DNA of 64,000 nucleotides from Ensifer sp. LC163 (GTDB lineage: Bacteria > Pseudomonadota > Alphaproteobacteria > Rhizobiales > Rhizobiaceae). The notes under the pieces were generated by a model. The model had not been told where the DNA came from. It did no database searches and saw only the letters and a list, made by a program, of their open reading frames with translations. The translations under genes were made by a program, and so were the position numbers. The stretch's first letter is position 1; each line of letters starts with the position of its first letter. Location of the stretch: positions 744,001 through 808,000 of the forward strand of contig NZ_MBSS01000012.1 of assembly GCF_001695855.1 (NCBI RefSeq), read 5' to 3'. Shown here one piece after another: positions 52,036 to 63,524 of the stretch.

Positions 52036-55000
52036 ATGCCCGCAAGACAGTACCCCTTCATCGACATTGCCGTGCATGAGCGGGTGCGCGAACATTTTGC
52101 GCGCGGTGATGCGGCGATCCTGTTTTCGAGGGATCTCAGCCGCGTTCTCTGGGCCAACGATCAGGGTGCCGCGTTCTTCGGCGTCGGTTCCATCTACGAC
52201 TTCATCGACACAGGCCCCAATCCGAACGACTTGTCGGCGCGCCAGTTGAAGGCGGCTGCGACGCAGCTCGTTTCGGTCGGCGACCGTCGTCAGCTTTTGA
52301 TGCGCATTGCCTCAGGCTTTCGAAGCGTGCCGCTGAACACGGCGGTGGAACTGATCCGTGTTCGGCCAGACGAACTCGGCGTCCTCTTCACCGCGCCCCA
52401 TTCCGGAAAACCGCTTTCGACGGAAGATCGGGCTGCGCGCATGATCGCCGGGCTCGACGGCCCGGACACGCACATGGCCGTGCTCGACGCCGACGGCGCG
52501 ATCGTCGCACAGTCACCGGGTTTTGCCAATCTCGGCATGTCCGACGAGACGCGGCGCCAGCTCGTCTTGGCCGTTGCCCGCGACCACGACTGGCTGATCA
52601 AGCGGCCGGTCGCCACGGCAAAGGGACACCTGCCCGCCGCCATCGGCAAGATTGCCGACGCACCGGCGCTTCATCTTCTTTTTGCGGTGGAAACCATCCT
52701 TGGAAACCTCGACCCGGATGAAGCACCGGCCGAGCCTTTGCAGCCGGCGGCACCGGTTCAGGATATCACCGAAACCGATGTTGCTACCGAGGTCGGGCCG
52801 GCTGCCGTCGAACCGGACGCCGCCATGGCTGCCGACGCCATGGAAACAGTCTACGAGCAATCGGTTCCCGGTGACCTGGGATCAACGGATGGGCAGATCG
52901 TCACCGAAGACGAAATCGAGCAGCCGCTTGCAGAGGCGGACGATATCGTCTCATCGACCGAGATCGAGGAAGCTTCGCGCGACCTCACCATCGACGCCGA
53001 TGTCGAGACGCCGTTGGAAATGACGACGGCCGAAACAGCGGATGAGGCCCCAGGGCAGACAGACGCCACCGACGGCGACGCGGAGCAATTGCCGACCGCC
53101 GAGCCAGCCCCCGTCGCCGACCTGGTGCCGGCGGAAACGTCCGAGCACGGCGACGCGGCCACTGACGCTCAATCCGACTTCGCCTTTGCCACCGGCGGGC
53201 GGGCGGTGCGGTTCGTCTGGAAGATCGACGCGGAAGGCCAGTTCAGCGAAATCTCGGAGGAATTTGCCTCGGCCGTCGGGCCGAAGGCCGCCGACGTGAT
53301 CGGCGTCAGCTTCGCCTCCCTCGCCGCGCGCTACGGCCTCGACCCCGACAACAAGATCAACGCGCTCTTGCACCGCCGCGACACCTGGTCCGGCAAGACG
53401 ATCTTCTGGCCGGTGGAAGGCACGAGCCTCAAGGTCCCGGTCGACCTTGCCGCCTTGCCTACCTACTCGCGCTCGCGGGAATTCGATGGCTTCCGCGGTT
53501 TCGGCATCGTGCGCGTTGCGGACGCCGTCGAAGACGAAAACGCCAGCGGCCTTTCACTCGATCGTGACGGGGGTGCGATAGAGGATGTGGTCGTCCCGGC
53601 TTCGGCTGACGACCTGCCAGCGGCTAACGAGATCCGCGCCGACGGCGAGCGTGAGACCGAGGAGCCCTTGCTTTTTTCTGACGAGCCGCAGTCGACCGAG
53701 GCAGTAACGGCCGACCAGCCTGCGGTGCCGGCCGATCCATTCCTCGGCGAACGCCCGGCGCTTCGCATCGTCGAGACGCCTGGACGGCGGGCTTCCGACA
53801 AGATCATCCAACTCGAGCAACACCGCCCGGCCGGCTCGAGCGCGCTCACCCGCGGCGAACAGGCGGCGTTTCGCGAAATCGCGCGACAGCTCGGCGAGAA
53901 TTTTGTGGCGCGCGCAGACGCGCAAGCTCCCCAATCTGACGAGGCTTCCAACGACGCCATCCAAGGCGAAACGGAACAGCAGGTATCCGAACCCGTCGAC
54001 GAAGCAGCTCCTGAGGCCGCGCCAATCGCGACCAACGAGCCCGAGCTTGTGACGCCAGAGGCTTCGATCGAGGTGGCCGCAGCCGAACCTCGGTCCGACG
54101 ACCTGGCCGAGGCGGGCATGGATCCGGCTGCGATCGCGACCGTTGGCTTCAGCGGTGAGATCCTTGATAGCCTGCCTGTCGGCCTGCTCGTGCATCTCGG
54201 CGACGACTTGCTGCACGCCAATCCGGAATTCCTGCGACTGACGGGCTACGACACTCTCGATGATTTCAAGCAGGAAGGCGGCATTGACGCGCTCTTTGCC
54301 AATGACGAAGAGATCGGCGACACTGAGCCCGACGGCACGATGACGCTGATCCGCAAGACCGGTCAGCTCGTTGCGGTGACGGCGCACCTGCATTCGATCC
54401 GCTGGGACGGCAAGAGCGCGCTGATGCTGGCGCTGGCATCGACCGAAGTCTCGCAACCCCATGACAGCGAAGCCGGCCAGGCTGAAGTTAGCCAGACGCC
54501 CGTCGCCGATGAACAGGTCGGCAAGCTCAAGACCGAAATCGACGAGTTGCGCTCGATCCTCGAAACGGCGACCGACGGTGTCGTCATTCTCGGACATGAC
54601 GGCGATATCCGCTCGATCAACCGCTCGGCGAGCGCCCTCTTCAACTACGATGAGAGCGAAATCCGCGGCAAACCGTTTGCGGCGCTCTTTGCCCATGAGA
54701 GCCAGAAGGCCGTCATCGACTACCTGCAGGGCCTGTCCGGCCACGGTGTTGCCAGCGTGCTCAACGACGGCCGCGAGGTAATCGGCCGCGAGGCGGCAGG
54801 CGGTTTCCTGCCGCTGTTCATGACCATCGGCCGCCTTTCCGCCTCCAACGGCTATTGCGCCGTCATCCGCGACATCACCCAGTGGAAGCGGACCGAGGAA
54901 GAGTTGCGCAGCGCCAAGCGCGCGGCGGAGACGGCAAACGCCCACAAGACCGAGTTCCTGGCGCGCGTCAGCCACGAGATCCGCACGCCTCTCAATGCGA

Positions 55001-55644
55001 TCATCGGCTTTTCCGACATGATGGCGAGCGAGCATTTCGGCCCTGTCGGCCATCCGCGCTATATCGAATATGCCGGCGACATCGGCCGCTCCGGCCGCCA
55101 TGTGCTCGACATCGTCAACGACCTGCTCGATATCTCGAAGATCGAGGCGGGCGAGATGGATCTCGACTTCGGCTCCGTCGAAATCAACGACGCGGTTTCC
55201 GAAGCGGTGTCGCTGGTGCAGCCGCAGGCAAACAGCCAGCGCGTCATCATCCGCACGTCGTTTTCGGCAGCGGTGCCGAGCGTGGTTGCCGACAGCCGCT
55301 CGATCAAGCAGATCGCGCTCAATATCCTGGCAAATGCCATCCGCTTCACACCATCCGGCGGCCAGATCGTGGTGTCGACCTCCTATGAGGCGAACGGCAG
55401 CGTGATCCTGCGCATCCGTGATACCGGCGTGGGCATGACGCGCGGAGAACTGGACCAGGCGATGAAGCCCTTCCGGCAGGTGACCACCGGAGGCCGCAAG
55501 CGTGGCGACGGTACCGGGCTCGGTCTTCCGCTGACCAAGGCCATGGCCGAGGCCAACCGCGCCCAGTTTGCCATCACCTCCGCACCGAACGAGGGCACGC
55601 TGGTGGAAATCTCCTTCCCGTCACAACGCGTCTTGGCGAACTGA
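52036..55644 (+). CDS. PdhS-like PAS sensor histidine kinase
   Basis: A 1202-residue kinase with no clear membrane span. The N-terminal 240 residues (HERVREHFARGDAAILFSRDLSRVLWANDQG) match the PdhS-type sensor region. A long acidic, low-complexity linker (about 240-390 and 490-690) holds a PAS-like block (FVWKIDAEGQFSEISEEFASAVG). Two further PAS domains precede the kinase: about 700-810 and 830-950, the latter with GVVILGHDGDIRSINRSASALF. The kinase core has H980 in ARVSHEIRTPLNAIIGFSD, N-box NILANAIRFTPSGG, G1 DTGVGM and G2 GDGTGLGLPL. PdhS family kinases act on DivK/PleD to control the cell cycle and division asymmetry. It may be tied to the pole. Confidence 0.88.
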   Translation: MPARQYPFIDIAVHERVREHFARGDAAILFSRDLSRVLWANDQGAAFFGVGSIYDFIDTGPNPNDLSARQLKAAATQLVSVGDRRQLLMRIASGFRSVPLNTAVELIRVRPDELGVLFTAPHSGKPLSTEDRAARMIAGLDGPDTHMAVLDADGAIVAQSPGFANLGMSDETRRQLVLAVARDHDWLIKRPVATAKGHLPAAIGKIADAPALHLLFAVETILGNLDPDEAPAEPLQPAAPVQDITETDVATEVGPAAVEPDAAMAADAMETVYEQSVPGDLGSTDGQIVTEDEIEQPLAEADDIVSSTEIEEASRDLTIDADVETPLEMTTAETADEAPGQTDATDGDAEQLPTAEPAPVADLVPAETSEHGDAATDAQSDFAFATGGRAVRFVWKIDAEGQFSEISEEFASAVGPKAADVIGVSFASLAARYGLDPDNKINALLHRRDTWSGKTIFWPVEGTSLKVPVDLAALPTYSRSREFDGFRGFGIVRVADAVEDENASGLSLDRDGGAIEDVVVPASADDLPAANEIRADGERETEEPLLFSDEPQSTEAVTADQPAVPADPFLGERPALRIVETPGRRASDKIIQLEQHRPAGSSALTRGEQAAFREIARQLGENFVARADAQAPQSDEASNDAIQGETEQQVSEPVDEAAPEAAPIATNEPELVTPEASIEVAAAEPRSDDLAEAGMDPAAIATVGFSGEILDSLPVGLLVHLGDDLLHANPEFLRLTGYDTLDDFKQEGGIDALFANDEEIGDTEPDGTMTLIRKTGQLVAVTAHLHSIRWDGKSALMLALASTEVSQPHDSEAGQAEVSQTPVADEQVGKLKTEIDELRSILETATDGVVILGHDGDIRSINRSASALFNYDESEIRGKPFAALFAHESQKAVIDYLQGLSGHGVASVLNDGREVIGREAAGGFLPLFMTIGRLSASNGYCAVIRDITQWKRTEEELRSAKRAAETANAHKTEFLARVSHEIRTPLNAIIGFSDMMASEHFGPVGHPRYIEYAGDIGRSGRHVLDIVNDLLDISKIEAGEMDLDFGSVEINDAVSEAVSLVQPQANSQRVIIRTSFSAAVPSVVADSRSIKQIALNILANAIRFTPSGGQIVVSTSYEANGSVILRIRDTGVGMTRGELDQAMKPFRQVTTGGRKRGDGTGLGLPLTKAMAEANRAQFAITSAPNEGTLVEISFPSQRVLAN

Positions 55645-55685
55645 CGACAGATGCTGTAAGGAAATGTTGACTTGAGGAAGCCAGT

Positions 55686-57419
55686 TTGTTGGCATCCTCA
55701 CAGCTTTCCTTGCCGTTTCGCTCCGGATTCGATCGATTGCAGTCCACGTCACAAAGTCTCAAGCGGCGCCGCAACGGCGCGAGAACCGGTCTTTCCCATC
55801 CGTTGCTCGCCTTGTGGGCCGGAGGCGCTTCGTTGATCGTGCTGATGCCGATCCTCGCCATCACATGGCTTGCGATTTCGGGGGGTGGCTCAGACTGGCC
55901 GCATCTCATGCAAAACGTCATCCCGCGCGCCACGATCCGCACGTTGCTGCTGATCGGGTTGACCGGTGCGGTCACCGCCGTCGTCGGCATCCTGACGGCA
56001 TGGCTGGTGGCGAGCTGTGAGTTTCCGCTGCGCCGACTGCTGTCTGCGGCCTTGGTGCTGCCGCTTGCCATTCCCGCTTACCTCGCGGCCTATGCGTTCG
56101 GCGAACTGTTCACCTTCACCGGGCCGCTGCAGGGGCTGATCCGCGCCATCTTCGGTTTCAAGACCAGCCGCGACTACTGGTTCCCCGACATCCGCTCGCT
56201 CGGCGGCGCGGTCCTGGTGCTGAGTTCCGTGCTCTATCCCTATATCTATCTCGCCTGCCGCTCGATGTTCCTGATGCAGGGGCGCGCAGCGGCCGACGTT
56301 GCCCGCACGCTCGGCGCCGGGCCACTCAAGGTGTTCTTCCGCATCCAGATCCCGATGGCACGACCGGCGATCATGATCGGCCTGACGCTGGTGGCGATGG
56401 AGACGCTGAACGACATCGGCGCAGTCGAATTCCTCGGCGTGCAAACGCTGACCTTCTCGATCTTCGACACCTGGCTCAACCGCGGCAGCCTTGCCGGCGC
56501 CGCGCAGATCGCCTGCATCATGCTCGTCTTCGTCATCGGATTGATGATGATCGAGCGCGCGGCGCGGCGCAGGCAGCGCTTCTCCAGCCAGAAGACGACA
56601 TCGGCAGTGCACGATGCCACCAGGCTGTCGCTCTCCGGTTGGAAGAAGTGGGCCGCGACGATCGCCTGCCTGCTTCCGGTTCTCTCCGGCTTTGCTGTGC
56701 CGTTCCTGATCCTCGGCAATTACGCGCTGAAGCGGCTCGATCAATTCATCGAGCCACGGCTGCTGAACGCACTCTTCCATAGCATCCTGGTTTCCGGTGC
56801 CACGGCGCTGGTTACGGTGCTGCTCGGCTTCGTGCTTGCCTATGCCGCCCGCACCGGACGTTCGCGCTTTACCGACACGGCCGGCCGCCTCGCCTCTTTC
56901 GGCTACGGCGTGCCCGGCACGGTTCTGGCGATCGGCGTGCTCTTCCCGCTGGCCGCGCTCGACAATATGGTCGACGCCGGCTTTCGCAGCATCCTCGGCA
57001 TATCCACGGGTCTCCTGATGACGGGAACGGGCTTTGCCATCATCTATGCCTGCACCGTGCGCTTCCTCACCATGGCCGAAGGCACGCTGGAGGCCGGCTT
57101 CCAGAAACTGTCGCCGCACCTCGACATGGCCGCACGCGCGCTCGGCCGCACCGGCGGGCAGACGCTGCGCACCGTGCTTCTGCCGATGATGCGCCCAGCC
57201 GTCTTGACCGCAGCACTTCTCGTCTTCATCGAGACCATGAAGGAACTGTCGGCGACGATCATGCTGCGCCCGTTCAACTTCAACACCCTGGCAACGCTCG
57301 TCTATGAGGACGCATCGCGTGCCAAGGTCGAGGATGCATCGGTGGCCGCGATGATCATCGTCGTTGCCGGCATGATCCCCGTGATCCTGGTTTCGAGATC
57401 GATGGAACGCCGCCCCTAG
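55686..57419 (+). CDS. fbpB: Ferric iron ABC transporter permease (fused two-domain type)
   Basis: A 577-residue permease with two BPD-type transport halves in one chain and about 12 spans. The first EAA loop is DVARTLGAGPLKVFFRIQIPMARPAI and the second DMAARALGRTGGQTLRTVLLPMMRPAV. This FbpB/SfuB architecture is used with FbpA-type binding proteins; the window's fbpA is 13 kb upstream. No FbpC ATPase is adjacent. The start codon is TTG with GAGGAAG ahead; a later start is possible. Confidence 0.88.
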   Translation: MLASSQLSLPFRSGFDRLQSTSQSLKRRRNGARTGLSHPLLALWAGGASLIVLMPILAITWLAISGGGSDWPHLMQNVIPRATIRTLLLIGLTGAVTAVVGILTAWLVASCEFPLRRLLSAALVLPLAIPAYLAAYAFGELFTFTGPLQGLIRAIFGFKTSRDYWFPDIRSLGGAVLVLSSVLYPYIYLACRSMFLMQGRAAADVARTLGAGPLKVFFRIQIPMARPAIMIGLTLVAMETLNDIGAVEFLGVQTLTFSIFDTWLNRGSLAGAAQIACIMLVFVIGLMMIERAARRRQRFSSQKTTSAVHDATRLSLSGWKKWAATIACLLPVLSGFAVPFLILGNYALKRLDQFIEPRLLNALFHSILVSGATALVTVLLGFVLAYAARTGRSRFTDTAGRLASFGYGVPGTVLAIGVLFPLAALDNMVDAGFRSILGISTGLLMTGTGFAIIYACTVRFLTMAEGTLEAGFQKLSPHLDMAARALGRTGGQTLRTVLLPMMRPAVLTAALLVFIETMKELSATIMLRPFNFNTLATLVYEDASRAKVEDASVAAMIIVVAGMIPVILVSRSMERRP

Positions 57420-57420
57420 A

Positions 57421-57515
57421 GCATGTCGCGCAAAAGTGCGCAGCGGTTTTCCGAAAGTAAATGCTTAAAAAATATAGGATAGCGCGTCTCCGCAACGGCG
57501 CCCGAAACGCTTTAA
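57421..57515. repeat. RIME-type rhizobial intergenic repeat, copy B
   Basis: GAGCATGTCGCGCAAAAGTG, GCAGCGGTTTTCCG, AAATGCTTAAAAAATA and GATAGCG align with 26555-26660. Confidence 0.7.
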
Positions 57516-57529
57516 CGCTGCCACCCTCA

Positions 57530-57562
57530 AGGCAAAAAAAGAGGTGGCTGGGAGGCCACCTC
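57530..57562 (-). terminator. Strong terminator facing the acetoacetyl-CoA synthetase gene
   Basis: GAGGTGGC-tggga-GGCCACCTC. On the minus strand it is followed by a run of seven T. It lies about 225 bases past the synthetase stop. Bases 57563-57785 are AT-rich and hold no gene. Confidence 0.75.
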
Positions 57563-57785
57563 GATAATTGAATGCTAAACCAACAAATGCTCGAGAAGTA
57601 ATGACATCATGTCTGCGGCGGCATCGCTGCCAGGCGCCGACCACTCATCGGCCGGCCTCAAGTTGGCATGACCATGCGCCCGCAATCGTAAACAAGACCT
57701 TACCAGCCGATCCGACAATTTTAGGGATTTATCAGCAAGTCTGAAGCCTTGGTTAATTCCAAAAGCGCGAACAAGTTAACGCCCC

Positions 57786-59738
<1,953 letters not shown>

Positions 59739-59896
59739 GCTTTCCTCCACTCCTACTCCACGCTCTCTATACCATGCTGCAACGCAAAATAAACAGCAGG
59801 AGTACCTGCTCCGGCGTCGCATTGGCGACATTTCCGTGTCGACCGCATTTGATTTATGCGGGCCGAAAGCCTATCCAAGCTGCGTGATCCCAAGCG

Positions 59897-61738
59897 ATGG
59901 GCAAACCGGCGGAAATGACAAGAAAAATCCTGCATATGATGGGTGATTCACGCCCGTGGTCGCGGCTTCGCCGTCGCCATTTCCTCTGGCCGGCGGCGAT
60001 CGGCATCGTCCTGGCCGTCGGATACAACGCGGCCCTGCCGCTCGTCATCTCGACGACGGACGTGCGGCCGACGATGGAGCGCATGCTCGACGCCTGGTCG
60101 GGCGGAAAAAGCAGGATAACCGGCGAGCCGGACATCCGCTTCTGGCCGAACCCGACGCTGACATTGTACGGAGCCACGATCGAGACGACCGATGGCAATC
60201 CCCGCACCCTCGCTCGGATCGGCAGCATCACCGCGGCCTTCAGCCTGCTTTCCGCGCTTCGCGGCGAGCCGGCGCTGGAAGACATCCGCCTGATCGAGCC
60301 GGTGGTGACGCTGGAGCGCGGCATCGACGGCACGCTGAATTGGGAGCGACCGCGCTGGCTTGCACCGCGCGAGCCCACCGCCGACAGCGACGACACGCCC
60401 TTCGGCGACATCACCATCGAGAATGGCCGTCTGCAGGTCTTCGACCGGGCGACCAACTATGCGCGTGAATTTCCCGGCATATCCGGCACCGTGAAGTGGC
60501 CCTCCTTCGCCGGACGGCTGAATGCGCAACTGTCGACCATGATCGGCGGGCAGGCCGTGACCTGGTCGCTTGCCTGCGACGAACCGCTGACGCTTTTGGC
60601 CGGCCGCAACACGACGCTGAAGACGTCGCTGACTTCCGCCCCCCTCAATTTCTCCTTCGAAGGCGTCGGCAATCTGTCGATGAAACCCTTCGCCTCCGGC
60701 CGTCTTCAGGTTTCCACCGCATCATTGCCGGCGCTTGCCGCCTGGTTCGAGGGCAAGGCGCACGAAGGGCTGCCCGAGAGCAGCTTCAATCTCAATGCCA
60801 ATGTCACGACCGGGGACGCGACGCTGAAGCTGGACGACCTGCGCCTGGCGCTCGGCGGCGCGAACGCAACCGGTGTGCTTGACGTTGCCGTTCCTGCCGA
60901 CGACACGCCACGCGTGGAGGGCACGCTCGCCTTCGACCGGATCGATCTCAACGGGCTGCAACCGCTCTTCGCGCAGCTCCCTGTCGATCCCGAAGAACTT
61001 GCCAGGCACATGACGGACGCTTTCGCCCGCACATGGCGCGTCGACGTGCGCCTTTCGACGCAGGAAGCGGCGATCGGCCCGCTGCGGCTAACCGACGTGG
61101 CGGCCGGCGTCATGATCGATCACGGGCGTGCGTCGCTCGATATCGGCGACAGCACCTATGCCAACGGCAGGCTCAGCGGCCGCCTCGTACTGTCGGAAGC
61201 CGGCTTGACGCGCGGCGGCAAGCTGGAGCTGGTTCTGAAGGACGCGGATCTTGCGGCGGCCGTCGCTGACTTCGGCTTCACCGGCCCGGTGCCGACGGGA
61301 CGCGGCAACGTCAATCTCGATCTCGCGATCGACCATCCGTTCTGGACGCCGCAGGCAACCGATGCATCCGGACGCCTGACATTGTCGCTTGCCAACGGAA
61401 AACTATCCGAATTCGACGCCAACGCCTTCTCCGACCTGGTCCGCAAGGGTGAGTTCTTCTCGTTGTCGCAGGCCGGCAGCGGCACCTTCGATTTCCAGCG
61501 GGCCGACATCGAGGCGCGCTTCAGCGACGGATCGGCCCGGTTGAACCGCGCAACTTTTACCGGGCCTACGGGAAGCCTGTCGATCAACGGCGTCGTCCCC
61601 TATCGCAGCGGCAGCCTGGCCCTCGCCGGGACCTTTACCGACGCGAGCAATGCAGCGCAGCGATTGCGGTTCTTCGTCGGCGGCTCCTGGCCGAATGCGG
61701 TGATCTCGCCGCTTTCCGTTCTCGGCGAGCCCAACTAA
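59897..61738 (+). CDS. AsmA-family protein
   Basis: A 613-residue protein with one N-terminal span (HFLWPAAIGIVLAVGYNAAL) followed by periplasmic sequence. RPTMERMLDAWSGGKSRITGEPDIRFWPNPTLTLYGATIET opens the AsmA N-terminal domain, and the C-terminal AsmA-like block (DLAAAVADFGFTGPVPTGRGNVNLDLAI) is present. AsmA-like proteins help move phospholipids to the outer membrane. Start at ATG 59897; ATG at residue 8 is an alternative. Confidence 0.87.
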   Translation: MGKPAEMTRKILHMMGDSRPWSRLRRRHFLWPAAIGIVLAVGYNAALPLVISTTDVRPTMERMLDAWSGGKSRITGEPDIRFWPNPTLTLYGATIETTDGNPRTLARIGSITAAFSLLSALRGEPALEDIRLIEPVVTLERGIDGTLNWERPRWLAPREPTADSDDTPFGDITIENGRLQVFDRATNYAREFPGISGTVKWPSFAGRLNAQLSTMIGGQAVTWSLACDEPLTLLAGRNTTLKTSLTSAPLNFSFEGVGNLSMKPFASGRLQVSTASLPALAAWFEGKAHEGLPESSFNLNANVTTGDATLKLDDLRLALGGANATGVLDVAVPADDTPRVEGTLAFDRIDLNGLQPLFAQLPVDPEELARHMTDAFARTWRVDVRLSTQEAAIGPLRLTDVAAGVMIDHGRASLDIGDSTYANGRLSGRLVLSEAGLTRGGKLELVLKDADLAAAVADFGFTGPVPTGRGNVNLDLAIDHPFWTPQATDASGRLTLSLANGKLSEFDANAFSDLVRKGEFFSLSQAGSGTFDFQRADIEARFSDGSARLNRATFTGPTGSLSINGVVPYRSGSLALAGTFTDASNAAQRLRFFVGGSWPNAVISPLSVLGEPN

Positions 61739-61740
61739 AA

Positions 61741-61764
61741 CGGCCGGCGCTTGCACGCCGGCCG
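61741..61764. terminator. Bidirectional stem-loop between asmA-like gene and potI
   Basis: CGGCCGGCG pairs with CGCCGGCCG around CTTGCA. TTTTAG follows on the minus strand and TCCTCTTC on the plus strand. Confidence 0.75.
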
Positions 61765-61789
61765 TCCTCTTCAAAAACCGACCTGAGCG

Positions 61790-62605
61790 CTACTGCGCAA
61801 AAGCGGCGCGCTCGTCCTTCTCGCGTTGTGCTTCACGCTGCTTGGTGACGATCGAGGCGACGACGACGCCGATCGCGACAATACCGATGAGGATCGTGCA
61901 GATCGCGTTGATTTCAGGCGTCACCCCCAGGCGAACCTGGCTGTAGATCTTCATCGGCAGCGTGGTGGCACCGGGCCCCGTGGTGAAGCTCGAGATCACG
62001 AGATCGTCGAGCGACAGCGTGAAGGCCAGTACCCAACCGGAAAAGACGGCCGGCGCGATCACCGGCAGGGTGATCGCAAAGAAGGTCCTGACCGGGGTCG
62101 CACCTAGATCCAGCGCTGCCTCCTCGATCGACTGGTCGAAGCTTAGGAGCCGTGACTGCACGACGACGGCAACGAAGCACATGGTGAAGGTGATGTGCGC
62201 AAGGGTGATCGTCCAGAAACCGCGATCGAGCCCGATGGCGACGAACAGCAGCAGCAGCGACAGGCCGGTGATCACCTCGGGCATGACGAGCGGCGCATAG
62301 ACCATGCCGGAAAACAGCATGCGGCCGCGAAAGCGCGTGTAGCGCACCAGCGCCAAAGCCGCGAGCGTTCCGAGCACCGTCGCGCAGGTGGCCGAGAGCA
62401 GCGCGACGCGGATGGTGACCCAGGCCGCGTCAAGAAGCGCCTGATTGTGCCAGAGTTGCGCGTACCACTTGGTCGAAAACCCGGCCCAGACGGTGACGAG
62501 TTTCGATTCGTTGAACGAGAAGATCACCAGCAGCACGATCGGCAGGTAGAGGAAGCCGAAGCCGAGCACGATGGAGGCGATGTTGAAGCGTGACCAACTG
62601 CCCAT
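61790..62605 (-). CDS. potI: Spermidine/putrescine ABC transporter permease PotI
   Basis: A 271-residue permease with six spans. The N-terminal segment (IVLGFGFLYLPIVLLVIFSFNESK) and the EAA loop (SIEEAALDLGATPVRTFFAITLPVIAPAVFSGWVL) are PotC/PotI-type, and LDDLVISSFTTGPGATTLP is nearly diagnostic. It is the last gene of the pot operon and lies 3 bases after potH. Confidence 0.93.
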   Translation of the reverse strand: MGSWSRFNIASIVLGFGFLYLPIVLLVIFSFNESKLVTVWAGFSTKWYAQLWHNQALLDAAWVTIRVALLSATCATVLGTLAALALVRYTRFRGRMLFSGMVYAPLVMPEVITGLSLLLLFVAIGLDRGFWTITLAHITFTMCFVAVVVQSRLLSFDQSIEEAALDLGATPVRTFFAITLPVIAPAVFSGWVLAFTLSLDDLVISSFTTGPGATTLPMKIYSQVRLGVTPEINAICTILIGIVAIGVVVASIVTKQREAQREKDERAAFAQ

Positions 62606-62608
62606 GAC

Positions 62609-63520
62609 CTACCTCCCCTCGCCGTCGGCTTTGGCCTGCGCGTTCTGGAAGAACACGATCGGTATCACCAGAATCAAGAGCAGGATCGTTGCCACCGCCG
62701 AGGAAACCGGCCAATCGCGGTTGGCGTTGAACTCGTTCCAGAGCGTCTTGCCGATCATCAGCGTTTCCGATCCGCCGAGCAGATCCGGGATGACGAACTC
62801 GCCGACCGCCGGAATGAAGACAAGCAGGCAGCCGGCAACGACGCCGGCCAGCGACAGCGGGAAGGTGACGCGCCAGAAGGCCGAGAAAGGCGTGCAGCCG
62901 AGATCCAGCGCCGCCTCCGTCAGGGTGTGATCCATCTTCTCGAGCGACGAGTAGATCGGCAACACCATGAAGGGCAGATAGGAATAGACGATGCCGATAT
63001 AGATCGCCCAATTGGTGTTGAGGATGATCAGCGGCTGGTCGATGACGTTGATGCTCATCAGGAACTGATTGAGCAGCCCCTCCGGCTTCAGGATAGCGAT
63101 CCACGCGTAGACGCGGATCAGGAAGCTGGTCCAGAACGGCAGGATCACCAGCATCAGAAGCGTCGGGCGGATCGATTTCGGCGCCTTCGCCATGCCGTAG
63201 GCGATGGGGTAGGCGATCATCAGCGTCAGGATCGTCGAAATGCCGGCAATGATGACGCTCGACACATAGGCGTTGAAATAGAGAACGTCCTCGGTCAGCC
63301 AGACATAGTTGTCGAGCGAGAACTCCCGCGCCTTCTCCATGATGCCGGAAAGGCCGCCGAAGAGATCGAAGACCGGCCTATAGGGCGGCATCGCCACCGC
63401 AGTCTGCGACAACGAAATGCGAAAGACGATGAAGAAGGGAATGAGAAAGAAGAACAGCAGCCAGGCATAGGGGATGATGATGACCAGGCGGCTGAAGAGG
63501 GCTGATGCAACTCTCTCCAT
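62609..63520 (-). CDS. potH: Spermidine/putrescine ABC transporter permease PotH
   Basis: A 303-residue permease. The N-terminal span YAWLLFFFLIPFFIVFRISLS is PotB/PotH-type, and the EAA loop reads TLTEAALDLGCTPFSAFWRVTFPLSLAGVVAG. Substrate range within polyamines cannot be fixed from sequence. It follows potG after 4 bases. Confidence 0.93.
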   Translation of the reverse strand: MERVASALFSRLVIIIPYAWLLFFFLIPFFIVFRISLSQTAVAMPPYRPVFDLFGGLSGIMEKAREFSLDNYVWLTEDVLYFNAYVSSVIIAGISTILTLMIAYPIAYGMAKAPKSIRPTLLMLVILPFWTSFLIRVYAWIAILKPEGLLNQFLMSINVIDQPLIILNTNWAIYIGIVYSYLPFMVLPIYSSLEKMDHTLTEAALDLGCTPFSAFWRVTFPLSLAGVVAGCLLVFIPAVGEFVIPDLLGGSETLMIGKTLWNEFNANRDWPVSSAVATILLLILVIPIVFFQNAQAKADGEGR

Positions 63521-63524
63521 GGCC

